From contig NZ_RCZA01000008.1 in assembly GCF_006438925.1 (NCBI RefSeq), positions 1,126 to 65,125 on the forward strand: a stretch of DNA of 64,000 bases, given 5' to 3'. The notes beneath the pieces were generated by a model that saw nothing but the letters and a program-made list of their open reading frames with translations, was not told the DNA's origin and did not search any database. The translations under genes were made by a program, and so were the position numbers. Within the stretch, counting starts at the first letter, position 1. Every line of letters starts with the position of its first letter. The stretch is from Pseudomonas mandelii. Lineage in GTDB: Bacteria; Pseudomonadota; Gammaproteobacteria; Pseudomonadales; Pseudomonadaceae. Below, in pieces: positions 1 through 8,860 of this stretch.

Positions 1-840
1 GGGGTGAAGCTGTAGTCGCCATTGGCGGCGATAGTCACTGTGCCGACGCCGGCGATCGTTGCGACTTGACCGGCGGTGAAGCTGCCGGTCACACCAGCGA
101 CGGTGAAAGTCGCAACACTCAGGGTGTTATCGACATCGCTGTCATTGCCCAGCACGTTGCCGGTGGCAACGGTGTCTTCGGCGATGGTTTGGGCATCAGC
201 GGTCAGTACGCTCGCGTCATCGACCGGGGTGACGCTGAGGTCCAGGGTGCTGGTGGCGCCGGTGTTGGTGGTGTAGCTGACTTGCGGCACCGCGCCGTTG
301 TAGTTCTCGACCGGGGTGAAGCTGTAGTCGCCATTGGCGGCAATAGTCACCGTGCCAACGCCGGCGATCGTTGCGACTTGACCCGCAGTAAAGGAACCGG
401 TGACACCGGCGACGGTGAAGCCGGTCACGCTCAGGGTGTTATCCACATCGCTGTCATTGCCCAGCACGTTGCCGGTCGCTGTAGCGTCTTCTGCAATGGT
501 TTGTGTGTCTGCAGTCAAGACACTCGGATCATCGACCGCCGTCACGGTGAGATCCAGCGTGCTGGTCAAGCCAGTGTTGGTGGTGTACGTGACTTGCGGT
601 ACGGCGCCGTTGTAGTTGGCGTCCGGAGTAAAGCTGTAGTCGCCATTGCTGCCGATGGTCAACGTACCGACACCGACGATGGTCGCCGTCTGGCCTGCGG
701 TGAAACTGCCGGCCATGCCGGCGACGGTGAAGCTGGCGACGCTGAGTGGCGTGTCGGCATCGCTGTCATTAGTCAGCACGTTGCCGGTCGCGACACTGTC
801 TTCGGCCTGTGTGCCCGTATCAGCGGTCAGTACGCCCGGA
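1..840 (-). repeat. Tandem 312-bp (104-aa) extender repeats of lapA
   Basis: The same block recurs with a 312-base period: equivalent positions are 1, 313 and 625. Each unit contains NDSD, FTAGQ and NGDYSFTP segments typical of cadherin/VCBS-like adhesin repeats. Two units are complete and a third is cut by the window edge; more are expected outside. Confidence 0.9.
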
Positions 841-1343
841 GCGTTGGTGGCTGTGGTGTTCTGATTGCCGATATCGAGCGTGGTGGCTGTGGCAGTGGAA
901 TCAGGACCGCCGGTTGGGAAACCAATAGTCGGGTCGACCCGGCCAGCGGTTGCATCCAGCATCACGAAACTGTGGCCGCCACCTGCCGCGCCGCCTGTGC
1001 CGGCAGCTGTCGGGCCGGCTGCGGTGGCTTCAAGGTCTTTGGTCGGGTCGGCACCGGCAACGATGGCTTGCTGCAGCTCTTCAACCGATGGCGCGGCTTG
1101 TGCAGTGGCTTGTGCAAGGTCAGCGCTAGAATCCGGGTCGCTGCCGCTCCACTGAGTGTCACGGCCAAGGTCCAGGGTTCGGCCATCAGCCAGTTCGAGC
1201 GTGACAGCACCTGCCGCGCCAGTATCTACCTGATCGCCGACAAACAACCGATCGCCTTCAACGAGTACGCGTCGCACGCCCTCTGGGGACACAGCGAAAA
1301 CCTGACCGACAATGCTTTTGACGATGGCCACAACACTGCTCAT
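1..1343 (-). CDS. lapA: LapA-type giant biofilm adhesin, N-terminal part (partial, runs off window start)
   Basis: Minus-strand gene starting MSSVVAIVKSIVGQVFAV at 1343, with a GGAGAG ribosome site 8 bases upstream, open to the window edge (447 codons). Residues 1-105 look like the LapA retention module that holds such adhesins in the outer-membrane pore. Residues 107-110 read TAAG; in P. fluorescens Pf0-1 LapA the periplasmic protease LapG cuts between Ala108 and Ala109 of the same motif. A second TAAG follows at 112-115. From about residue 169 there are 104-residue extender repeats. The C-terminal RTX and secretion-signal regions lie outside the window. It is divergent from lapE-lapB-lapC, which should export it. 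Regulation by c-di-GMP through LapD/LapG is known for the family; those genes are not in view. Confidence 0.93.
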   Translation of the reverse strand, partial: MSSVVAIVKSIVGQVFAVSPEGVRRVLVEGDRLFVGDQVDTGAAGAVTLELADGRTLDLGRDTQWSGSDPDSSADLAQATAQAAPSVEELQQAIVAGADPTKDLEATAAGPTAAGTGGAAGGGHSFVMLDATAGRVDPTIGFPTGGPDSTATATTLDIGNQNTTATNAPGVLTADTGTQAEDSVATGNVLTNDSDADTPLSVASFTVAGMAGSFTAGQTATIVGVGTLTIGSNGDYSFTPDANYNGAVPQVTYTTNTGLTSTLDLTVTAVDDPSVLTADTQTIAEDATATGNVLGNDSDVDNTLSVTGFTVAGVTGSFTAGQVATIAGVGTVTIAANGDYSFTPVENYNGAVPQVSYTTNTGATSTLDLSVTPVDDASVLTADAQTIAEDTVATGNVLGNDSDVDNTLSVATFTVAGVTGSFTAGQVATIAGVGTVTIAANGDYSFT

Positions 1344-1702
1344 TGAAGACTCTCCGGGTGTCACGTTCAGTTGACTTCCATGGACCTGATGGCGTGTTCG
1401 CCAAATCAGTCTGGACGTACTTTCAAGATTTTAGAGGCACAACTTTGACGCGGTTAATCGTCAATAAATTGGCTATATTTTTTCGATATAAACTTTATGC
1501 CAAACTATTGACCTTGTGCACGCCATCCTAAACACTCCCCCCCGTAATGTCACATTGATATTTAAGCGCTGGCCCGTGCCAGAGAGTGTGACGCAGTTCC
1601 AAAATGCAACTTTCCGACACACGGTCATTCCGGTTGTCATCATCCGATGCAGCGGCACGTTCTGCAGTGATTCAAGACAAGTAAATCCTGGAAACTCCAA
1701 CC
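1344..1702. promoter_or_regulatory. Divergent lapA / lapE promoter region
   Basis: A 359-base non-coding stretch between the divergent starts of lapA and lapE. Its centre (about 1440-1505) is clearly AT-rich compared with the flanks, as expected for back-to-back promoters. I could not assign particular -35/-10 boxes or regulator sites (FleQ is the known lapA regulator in related species). Short open frames here have no coding character. Confidence 0.55.
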
Positions 1703-3055
1703 ATGCGTTTGCACCTGCTCAAGGCTTTACCCTTCGCCCTTGCCGCCAGTTTTGTTCAGGCGCAGTCCCTCCCGGAGGCCATGCAACAGGCACTGGATGT
1801 CCATCCGGAGATCCAGGCAGGCGTTAACAGTCGATTGGCCGCGGATTATCAGTTAAAGGCAGCAAAAGGTGGATACCTCCCACGGGTCGATCTGCTGGGT
1901 GGTTACGGTCGCGAAGGCACTGACAATGTCACCACGCGTGCCGGTGGCAACAACAATCACTGGGAAAACTTGAATCGCAGCGAATCGAGCGTGCGGTTGT
2001 CGCAAATGGTGTTTGACGGTTTTGCGACGTCGAGTGAAGTGGGGCGTCAACAAGCCACTGTTAATTCCCGCGCCTACTCTTTGCTGGGCACGTCCGAACG
2101 CACCGCGCTCACCGTCGCTCAGGTGTATCTCGACGTACTGACCCGCCGCGAATTCGTGCGCCTGGCGACTGACAACCTGAAGAGCCACGAACGGATTTTC
2201 GACCAGATCAAACTGCGCACCCAGCGCGGCGTGGGCAGCGGCGCCGACCTCGATCAGGCCGAAGCGCGTATGGCCCAGGCCCGCAACAATCTGATCACCG
2301 AGCAAACCAACCTGGCTGACGCCGAGACCACCTTCCTCAGCGCCGTCGGCCAGATGCCCGATCAGCTGGAGCGTCCTGCCGATTTCATGGCGCTGTTGCC
2401 GGCCAACCTGAATGAAGCCCGGGCGCAGATGCTGGAAAACAGCCCGATCCTGCGTTCCGCCGAGTCGGACATCGCCGCTGCCGAGGAACAGTACGCGGCG
2501 GCCAAGTCGACCTTCTACCCGCGCTTCGATGCCGAATTGGGTCGCACCGCCGACAACGACATCGACGGCCAGAACGGTCACAGCAACGAATGGCAGGCCA
2601 TGTTGCGCATGCGCTTCAATCTGTATGCCGGCGGAAGCAACAAGGCGGAACTGGAATCCAAGTCCTACCTGTCCACCCAGGCACTGGATATTCGCAACAA
2701 TGCCTTGCGCGTGTTGAACGAAGAACTGGGCCTGGCCTGGAATGCCTTGAACAACGCCAATGCCCAAGTGCCGATCGCCCAGCAATATGTCGATCACAGC
2801 ACCAGCGTGCGCACCGCGTACCAGAAGCAGTTCAGTCTGGGCGAACGCACCTTGCTCGACCTGCTCGACAGTGAAAACGAGCTGTTCTCGGCTTCTCGTC
2901 GCCTGGCGGAGATCAAGAACATTCAGTTATTTACTCAGTACCGAATCAAGGCGACCATGGGCGAGTTGCTCAAGAGCCAGGGAGTGGTCGCACCGTTGGC
3001 ATCCGTCGTGCAAAACGACGTGAAGCCCAAGGTTCAACTGCCCGGTATGAACTGA
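1703..3055 (+). CDS. lapE: TolC-family outer-membrane channel of the LapA type I secretion system
   Basis: 450 residues. Residues 1-20 form a signal peptide (MRLHLLKALPFALAASFVQA). The rest has the TolC pattern of two related halves of long alpha-helical coils, with the repeated form SxxRLSQMVFDG and LRMRFNLYAGG. It should form the outer-membrane and periplasmic tunnel for the adhesin. It is the first gene of a same-strand set with the ABC transporter and membrane-fusion protein, divergent from lapA, which is the usual lap arrangement. The ribosome site is weak (GGAAA). The name rests on context; sequence alone supports only the TolC family. Confidence 0.9.
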   Translation: MRLHLLKALPFALAASFVQAQSLPEAMQQALDVHPEIQAGVNSRLAADYQLKAAKGGYLPRVDLLGGYGREGTDNVTTRAGGNNNHWENLNRSESSVRLSQMVFDGFATSSEVGRQQATVNSRAYSLLGTSERTALTVAQVYLDVLTRREFVRLATDNLKSHERIFDQIKLRTQRGVGSGADLDQAEARMAQARNNLITEQTNLADAETTFLSAVGQMPDQLERPADFMALLPANLNEARAQMLENSPILRSAESDIAAAEEQYAAAKSTFYPRFDAELGRTADNDIDGQNGHSNEWQAMLRMRFNLYAGGSNKAELESKSYLSTQALDIRNNALRVLNEELGLAWNALNNANAQVPIAQQYVDHSTSVRTAYQKQFSLGERTLLDLLDSENELFSASRRLAEIKNIQLFTQYRIKATMGELLKSQGVVAPLASVVQNDVKPKVQLPGMN

Positions 3056-3097
3056 GCAGAACCTTCGTTGTTCAATTGTTAGCCAAGAGTGCCGAGC

Positions 3098-5254
3098 GTG
3101 GAATCAGAAGTCAGTCGAGTTCAACTCATTCATGATCCACGCGCGCTGCACGACGATCCATTACTGGACGGCTTGCTGGCTCTTTGCACCCTGCATCAAA
3201 AACCGGCCAGCGCCGCGATGTTGACCACCGGCCTGCCGTTGCCCAAGCAGCGCCTGAGCGTTGAATTGCTGCCCCGCGCGGCCGCTCGCGCCGGCCTGCA
3301 AGGGCGGGTGCTGGTACGCAAACTGGAACAGATCCCGGCGATTGCCATGCCGGCGCTGTTGTTGCTCAAGGATGGTCGCAGTGCCGTCCTGCTCGGTTGG
3401 CAAGATGACGACCAGGCGCGCCTGCTGCTCAGCGAAAGCGATGGCGGCGAAAGTGTTGTCAGCCGTGAACTGCTGGCCGATGACTACATCGGCAAAGTGT
3501 TCTTCGCTCAACCCCAGCACAAATTCGACGTCAATCACGGCACGCTGATCCCGCGTGCGCGTTCGTGGTTCCGCGACACCCTCAAGCGTTCGCGCTGGCT
3601 GTACGCCGACGCCATCGCCGCCAGTTTCCTGATCAACATCATTGCCATGGCCGCGCCGCTGTTCGTGATGAACGTCTACGACCGCGTCGTACCGAACCAG
3701 GCCGAATCGACCTTGTGGGTATTGGCCATCGGCATCACCGGGGCGTACCTGTTCGACCTGATCCTCAAGAGCCTGCGCAGCCTCTGCCTGGATCTGGCCG
3801 GGAAGAAAACCGACCTGATCATCTCGGCCACGTTGTTCGAGCGCATCGTCGGCATGGCCATGAAGTACCGTCCCGCACGGGTCGGCAGCTTTGCCCAGAA
3901 CATCCATGAGTTTCAGAGCCTGCGGGATTTCCTGGCTTCGCTGACCCTCACCAGCCTGATCGACCTGCCGTTTACGCTGCTGATCTTCATGGTCATCGCG
4001 ATTCTCGGCGGGCATCTGGTGTGGATTCCGGTGCTGGCGTTCCCGATTGCCCTGCTCATCGGCTATGCCTTGCAGAAGCCACTGGTGGCGACCATGGAGC
4101 GGACCATGGCGCTGGGCGCCGAGCGTCAGTCGAGCCTGATCGAAACCCTCGCCGGCCTCGATGCAGTGAAGGTCAACAACGCCGAAAGCGAGCGCCAATA
4201 TCAGTGGGAGCAGACCATCGGCACCCTCAGCCGCCTCGAGTTGCGGGTGAAAATGCTCTCCGGTCTGGCGATGAACATCACCTTGCTGATCCAGCAACTG
4301 GCCGGGGTGATCATGATCGTCTTCGGCGTGTACCAGATCATCGACGGTCACCTGAGCATGGGCGGTTTGATCGCCTGCTACATGCTCAGCGGCCGCGCGC
4401 TCAGCCCGCTGGCCTCGCTGTCCGGCCTGCTGACGCGTTACCAGCAAGCGCGGGTGACCATGACCTCGGTCGATCAGATGATGGAGCTGCCGCAAGAGCG
4501 CAATTTCGAAGAGCGTCCACTGAGCCGCAAAGTGCTGCAAGGCGCCATCGAATGCCGGCAGATGAACTTCACCTACCCGAACCAACAGAACGCGGCGCTG
4601 AAGAACATCAACCTGATCATCAAGCCTGGCGAGAAGATCGGCATCATCGGGCGCAGCGGCTCGGGGAAAAGCTCCCTGGCCAAACTGCTCGTCGGCCTCT
4701 ACCAGCCGGACGATGGCGCCCTGTTGGTGGATGGCGTCGATATCCGTCAGATCGACGTCAGCGAATTGCGCCACAACATTGGCTACGTGGCCCAGGACAT
4801 CCAGCTGCTGGCCGGGACCCTGCGCGACAACCTCGTGTCGGGCGCGCGTTATGTCGAAGACGAAATGGTGCTGCAAGCTGCCGAACTGGCCGGTGTGCAT
4901 GAATTCGCCCGCCTGCACCCGCAGGGTTATGAGCTGCAAGTCGGCGAGCGTGGGCAGAACCTGTCTGGCGGTCAGCGTCAGAACGTCGCCCTGGCCCGTG
5001 CGTTGTTGCTCAACCCGCCGATCCTGCTGCTCGATGAACCGACCAGCGCCATGGACAACACCGGCGAAGAACGCCTCAAGCAACGCCTCGCGGCGGTGGT
5101 TGAAAACAAAACCGTGGTGCTGGTGACGCACCGGGCTTCGCTGTTGTCGCTGGTGGATCGTCTGATCGTCATCGACCGCGGGCAGGTTCTCGCCGACGGC
5201 CCGAAAGCCGCGGTAATGGAAGCGTTGAAGAAGGGGCAGATCAGTGTTGCTTAA
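3098..5254 (+). CDS. lapB: Type I secretion ABC transporter (permease-ATPase) with C39-like N-terminal domain
   Basis: About 718 residues. Residues 1-125 resemble the degenerate C39 peptidase-like domain of RTX exporters, used for substrate docking; I see no convincing catalytic Cys. A six-helix membrane domain follows (about 155-420). The ATPase domain has Walker A GRSGSGKS at 518-525, signature LSGGQ at 622-626 and Walker B ILLLDEP at 642-648, so ATP hydrolysis should be intact. I chose GTG 3098 (VESEVSRV) because AAGAG lies 7 bases upstream; an in-frame GTG at 3089 has no such site. Its 3' end overlaps lapC by 11 bases, suggesting translational coupling. It energises LapA export across the inner membrane. 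Confidence 0.93.
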   Translation: MESEVSRVQLIHDPRALHDDPLLDGLLALCTLHQKPASAAMLTTGLPLPKQRLSVELLPRAAARAGLQGRVLVRKLEQIPAIAMPALLLLKDGRSAVLLGWQDDDQARLLLSESDGGESVVSRELLADDYIGKVFFAQPQHKFDVNHGTLIPRARSWFRDTLKRSRWLYADAIAASFLINIIAMAAPLFVMNVYDRVVPNQAESTLWVLAIGITGAYLFDLILKSLRSLCLDLAGKKTDLIISATLFERIVGMAMKYRPARVGSFAQNIHEFQSLRDFLASLTLTSLIDLPFTLLIFMVIAILGGHLVWIPVLAFPIALLIGYALQKPLVATMERTMALGAERQSSLIETLAGLDAVKVNNAESERQYQWEQTIGTLSRLELRVKMLSGLAMNITLLIQQLAGVIMIVFGVYQIIDGHLSMGGLIACYMLSGRALSPLASLSGLLTRYQQARVTMTSVDQMMELPQERNFEERPLSRKVLQGAIECRQMNFTYPNQQNAALKNINLIIKPGEKIGIIGRSGSGKSSLAKLLVGLYQPDDGALLVDGVDIRQIDVSELRHNIGYVAQDIQLLAGTLRDNLVSGARYVEDEMVLQAAELAGVHEFARLHPQGYELQVGERGQNLSGGQRQNVALARALLLNPPILLLDEPTSAMDNTGEERLKQRLAAVVENKTVVLVTHRASLLSLVDRLIVIDRGQVLADGPKAAVMEALKKGQISVA

Positions 5255-6611
5255 GTCGGGTTTCAAGAATTCGATCGGCCGTTATTTCAAAGGATCCGAT
5301 TCGCTGCATGGCCAGCCACTGCCCGAGGTCAACAAAGCGCTGATCGAAGACGCCCCACGTGTGGTGCGGCTGACCATCTGGGCGATCATCGGCTTCTTCG
5401 TGTTCCTGATGCTCTGGGCCAACTTCGCCGTGATCGACGAAGTCACCAAGGGCGACGGCAAGGCGATTCCCTCGTCCAAGATCCAGAAAATCCAGAACCT
5501 TGAGGGCGGCATCGTCTCCGAGTTGTTCGTGACCGAAGGGCAGATCGTCGAAGCCGGCGCGCCACTGATTCGCCTGGACGACACGCGATTCGCCTCCAAC
5601 GTCGGCGAAACCGAAGCCGATCGACGCTCGATGCTGTTGCGAGTAGAACGCTTGAGCGCGGAAGTCGACGATCGTCCGTTGAACTTCCCCCCTGACGTTC
5701 TGAAAGCCGTGCCTGGCCAGGCCGCCAGCGAAGAGTCGCTGTACATCAGTCGCCGTCAGCAGATGCACGATGAAATTGGCGGTTTGGAGGAGCAGTTGAT
5801 CCAGCGTCAGCAAGAGCTGCGCGAGTTCACCTCCAAACAGTCGCAGTACCGCAGCGGTCTCGCGTTGCAGCGTCAGGAAATCAACATGTCCGAGCCGTTG
5901 GTGGCCCAGGGCGCGGTATCACCGGTTGAAGTTCTGCGACTCAAGCGCGCCGAGGTTGAAACCCGCGGGCAACTGGACGCGACCACCCTGGCCATTCCTC
6001 GCGCCCAATCGGCGATCAAGGAAGTGCAGCGCAAGATCGACGAGACGCGTGGCAAATTCCGCAGTGAAGCACTGACTCAACTCAATGAAGCACGCACTGA
6101 TCTGAACAAGGCCCAAGCCACCGGCAAAGCCCTGGAAGACCGCGTCAGCCGGACGCTGGTCACCTCACCGGTGCGCGGCATCGTCAACAAATTACTGGTC
6201 AATACCATTGGCGGCGTAATCCAGCCGGGCAGCGACCTGGTGGAAATCGTGCCGCTGGACGACACCTTGCTGGTGGAAGCGAAAGTTCGCCCGCAAGACA
6301 TCGCCTTCCTGCATCCGGGGCAGGAAGCGACGGTGAAGTTCACGGCGTACGATTACACCATTTATGGTGGGCTGAAGGCCAAGCTTGAGCAGATCGGTGC
6401 TGACACCATTACCGATGAAGACAAGAAAACCACTTACTACATCATCAAACTGCGCACTGATCGCAGTCACCTGGGGACGGATGAAAAGCCGTTGTTGATC
6501 ATCCCGGGGATGGTGGCTTCGGTGGATATCATCACGGGCAAGAAGACCATTCTCAGCTACCTGCTCAAGCCGATTATCCGGGCTCGGGCTGAAGCTTTGC
6601 ACGAGCGGTAG
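5244..6611 (+). CDS. lapC: HlyD-family membrane fusion protein of the LapA secretion system
   Basis: 455 residues. It has a short cytoplasmic N-terminus, one membrane span near residues 38-58 (LTIWAIIGFFVFLMLWANFAV), a lipoyl half-motif around KIQNLEGGIVSELFVTEGQ, a long periplasmic coiled-coil hairpin (about 120-290), the second lipoyl half (TSPVRGIVNKLL) and a C-terminal beta-barrel. It bridges the inner-membrane ABC protein and the TolC channel. The start is GTG 5244 inside the end of lapB, with AAGGGG 8 bases upstream. A REPIN follows the stop codon, which fits the end of the operon. Confidence 0.92.
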   Translation: MLLKSGFKNSIGRYFKGSDSLHGQPLPEVNKALIEDAPRVVRLTIWAIIGFFVFLMLWANFAVIDEVTKGDGKAIPSSKIQKIQNLEGGIVSELFVTEGQIVEAGAPLIRLDDTRFASNVGETEADRRSMLLRVERLSAEVDDRPLNFPPDVLKAVPGQAASEESLYISRRQQMHDEIGGLEEQLIQRQQELREFTSKQSQYRSGLALQRQEINMSEPLVAQGAVSPVEVLRLKRAEVETRGQLDATTLAIPRAQSAIKEVQRKIDETRGKFRSEALTQLNEARTDLNKAQATGKALEDRVSRTLVTSPVRGIVNKLLVNTIGGVIQPGSDLVEIVPLDDTLLVEAKVRPQDIAFLHPGQEATVKFTAYDYTIYGGLKAKLEQIGADTITDEDKKTTYYIIKLRTDRSHLGTDEKPLLIIPGMVASVDIITGKKTILSYLLKPIIRARAEALHER

Positions 6612-6634
6612 ATCTCTGCCGGGGCTGATGGCCT

Positions 6635-6712
6635 CATCGCGAGCAAGCTCGCTCCCACAGGGGATTTGTGAACAACACAGAACCAATGTGGGAGCGAGCT
6701 TGCTCGCGATGG
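6635..6712. repeat. REPIN (paired REP palindromes, GCGAGCAAGCTCGCTCCCACA type)
   Basis: Two inverted REP sequences face each other: CATCGCGAGCAAGCTCGCTC on the left and its complement on the right, about 25 bases apart. Intergenic, after lapC. Confidence 0.9.
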
Positions 6713-6740
6713 CGGCATCAAATGCACTGCAACTCAAAAG

Positions 6741-6796
6741 CCATATCGTTATTCGCTAACGGTATTTAAATTTAAGTTCTTATATCTATAAAGTCA
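6741..6796 (+). promoter_or_regulatory. AT-rich promoter region of the sulfonate-type operon
   Basis: In the 118 bases between the REPIN and the dioxygenase start there is an inverted repeat CGTTA-TTCGC-TAACG (6747-6761) followed by a strongly AT-rich block and a near-palindrome CTTATATCTATAAAG (6779-6793). The base composition contrasts with the flanks, so this is the likely promoter. Binding by CysB or a similar sulfur regulator is a guess from the operon's content. Confidence 0.5.
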
Positions 6797-6914
6797 CTCT
6801 CCTGCGTACCTGCCGACCAATCGGCGCGCCGCACGACACGAACCAACACGGGACCTCCGTGAGTTTCTTGATCGACGCGCGCGCCCTTGAGCGTGCCGTG
6901 CGTGGGAGTGATTT

Positions 6915-7811
6915 ATGTCTGCAGCAACGGTTTCCCCAAGCGCCGCGAACATCGCGCCGCAAACCTTCGACATCCGCCCGTTCAGCGGCGCTGTCGGTGC
7001 CGAAATCATCGGCCTCGACCTGTCCCGCCCGATCAATGATCAGGACTTCGCCCGCATCCACCGCGCGCACCTGGATCATCACGTCGTGGTGTTCCGCGAC
7101 CAGCGCATTACCCCCGAGCAACACATTGCCTTCAGCCGCCGTTTCGGTGTGTTGCAGATCCACGTGCTCAAGCAATTCCTGCTGGCCGGGCATCCGGAAA
7201 TCCTCATCGTTTCCAACATCATCGAAAACGGCCATTCCATCGGCCTCGGCGACGCCGGCAAGTTCTGGCATTCCGACCTTTCCTATAAAGAACTGCCAAG
7301 CCTGGGCTCGATGCTGCACGCCCAGGAGCTGCCATCCGAGGGCGGCGACACGCTGTTCGCCGACATGCACAAAGCCTGGGACAACCTGCCCGAAGCGCTA
7401 CGTAAAGCCGTCGAAGGTCGCTCGGCCGCGCACTCCTACACGGCGCGTTACAGCGAGACCAAATTCGAAGGCAACTGGCGCCCGACGCTGACGCCTGAGC
7501 AGCTTGCTCAGGTGGCTGAAGTGGTCCACCCGATTGTTCGCACTCACCCGGAAAACGGCCGCAAGGCGTTGTTCGTCAGCGAGGGTTTCACCACCCGCAT
7601 CGTTGGTTTGCCGGAAGACGAAAGCAAGCAACTGCTCGACGAGCTCTACGCCCACAGCGTGCTGCCGCAAAACATCTACCGCCATCAATGGCAGGCCCAC
7701 GACCTGGTGTTCTGGGACAACCGTTCGCTGATTCATCTCGCCGCCGGATGCCCGAGCTACCTGCGCCGCAAGTTGTATCGCACCACCATCCAGGGCGACG
7801 CGCCTTTCTGA
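6915..7811 (+). CDS. TauD/TfdA-family Fe(II)/2-oxoglutarate dioxygenase
   Basis: 298 residues with the family's iron triad: His119 and Asp121 in FWHSDLSYKE and the distal His274 in NRSLIHLAAG; an Arg-rich tail near 283-290 would bind 2-oxoglutarate. Such enzymes hydroxylate taurine, other sulfonates or related acids so that sulfite or a cleaved product is released. The gene lies 18 bases upstream of an ABC importer gene set of the TauABC/SsuABC type, so it probably acts on the imported compound in the cytoplasm. Substrate cannot be read from sequence: taurine is possible, but the order (dioxygenase first) differs from tauABCD, so I give no symbol. Confidence 0.88.
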   Translation: MSAATVSPSAANIAPQTFDIRPFSGAVGAEIIGLDLSRPINDQDFARIHRAHLDHHVVVFRDQRITPEQHIAFSRRFGVLQIHVLKQFLLAGHPEILIVSNIIENGHSIGLGDAGKFWHSDLSYKELPSLGSMLHAQELPSEGGDTLFADMHKAWDNLPEALRKAVEGRSAAHSYTARYSETKFEGNWRPTLTPEQLAQVAEVVHPIVRTHPENGRKALFVSEGFTTRIVGLPEDESKQLLDELYAHSVLPQNIYRHQWQAHDLVFWDNRSLIHLAAGCPSYLRRKLYRTTIQGDAPF

Positions 7812-7829
7812 TTTGTCGGAGAAACTCTC

Positions 7830-8855
7830 ATGTCCAAACGTCTTCCCTTTGCACCGCTGGCCGCGGCCATCGGCCTGGGTTTCAGCCTGATCGCCGGCAG
7901 CCTGGTGGCGCCGACCGTGGCCCACGCTGAAGGTGAAATCCGCATCGCCGAGCAGTTCGGCATTGTTTACCTGTTGCTCAATGTGGTGCGCGATCAAAAC
8001 CTGATCGAGAAGTACGGCAAGCAGGAAGGCATCGACATCAAGGTCGACTGGACCCAGCTCTCCGGTGGTGCGGCGGTCAACGATGCGTTGCTCTCCGGTT
8101 CCATCGACATTGCAGGCGCCGGCGTCGGTCCGCTGCTGACCATCTGGGACCGCACCCGCGGCAAGCAGAACGTCAAAGCCGTCGCCTCCCTCGGCAACTT
8201 CCCGTACTACCTGGTGAGCAACAATCCCAAGGTCAAAACCATCGCTGACTTCACCGAGAAGGACCGCATCGCGGTACCGGCGGTCGGCGTGTCGGTGCAG
8301 TCGCGCCTCTTGCAATACGCGGCCGCCAAGCAGTGGGGCGACAAGGAATTCAATCGCCTGGACAAGTACACCATCGCCGTTCCGCACCCCGACGCCACGG
8401 CGGCGCTGATTGCCGGCGGCACCGAGTTGACCGGGCACTTTTCCAACCCGCCATTTCAGGATCAAGAGCTGGCCAACCCTAACGTCCACGTTGTGCTGAA
8501 TTCCAATGACGTGCTCGGCCCGAACTCGCCGACAGTACTGTTCGCTACCGAGAAATTCCGCGACGAGAACCCGAAAACTTATAAGGCGTTCGTCCAGGCG
8601 CTGACTGAGGCGGCCGAGTTTGCCCAGAACGATAAAGGCGCGGCGGCGGACACGTACATCCGTGTCACCAAGGCCAAAATCGACCGTGCCGCGCTGCTGA
8701 AAATCATTGATAACCCGCAGTTCGAATTCAGCGTCACGCCGAAAAACACTTACCCGCTGGCCGAGTTCCTCTACCGCGTCGGCGCGATCAAAAACAAACC
8801 GGATTCGTGGAAGGACTACTTCTTCCAGGACGCCAAACCGTTGCAAGGGAGCTGA
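7830..8855 (+). CDS. ABC transporter substrate-binding protein, sulfonate/nitrate type
   Basis: 341 residues with a signal peptide ending in THVAHA-type AxA (cleavage near residue 34, before EGEIRIAEQ). The mature part has the NMT1/THI5-like fold pattern seen in TauA and SsuA: an early IRIAEQFG strand, the LSGGAAVNDALLSGSIDIAGAG segment and a final FLYRVGAIKNKPDSWKDYFF block. It should capture the substrate in the periplasm for the ATPase and permease encoded next. An operon with the dioxygenase is likely (18-base gap). The exact ligand is unknown. Confidence 0.88.
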   Translation: MSKRLPFAPLAAAIGLGFSLIAGSLVAPTVAHAEGEIRIAEQFGIVYLLLNVVRDQNLIEKYGKQEGIDIKVDWTQLSGGAAVNDALLSGSIDIAGAGVGPLLTIWDRTRGKQNVKAVASLGNFPYYLVSNNPKVKTIADFTEKDRIAVPAVGVSVQSRLLQYAAAKQWGDKEFNRLDKYTIAVPHPDATAALIAGGTELTGHFSNPPFQDQELANPNVHVVLNSNDVLGPNSPTVLFATEKFRDENPKTYKAFVQALTEAAEFAQNDKGAAADTYIRVTKAKIDRAALLKIIDNPQFEFSVTPKNTYPLAEFLYRVGAIKNKPDSWKDYFFQDAKPLQGS

Positions 8856-8860
8856 CCGAC

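Noticed and set aside
66..1346. Long plus-strand open frame opposite lapA
   Set aside because: It runs antisense across the 312-base repeats and owes its length to their codon pattern; the minus strand gives the recognisable LapA retention module and a good ribosome site.
3161..5266. 701-codon minus-strand frame opposite lapB
   Set aside because: Antisense shadow of a clear ABC transporter gene in GC-rich DNA; composition is rich in His/Gln/Arg as such shadows are.
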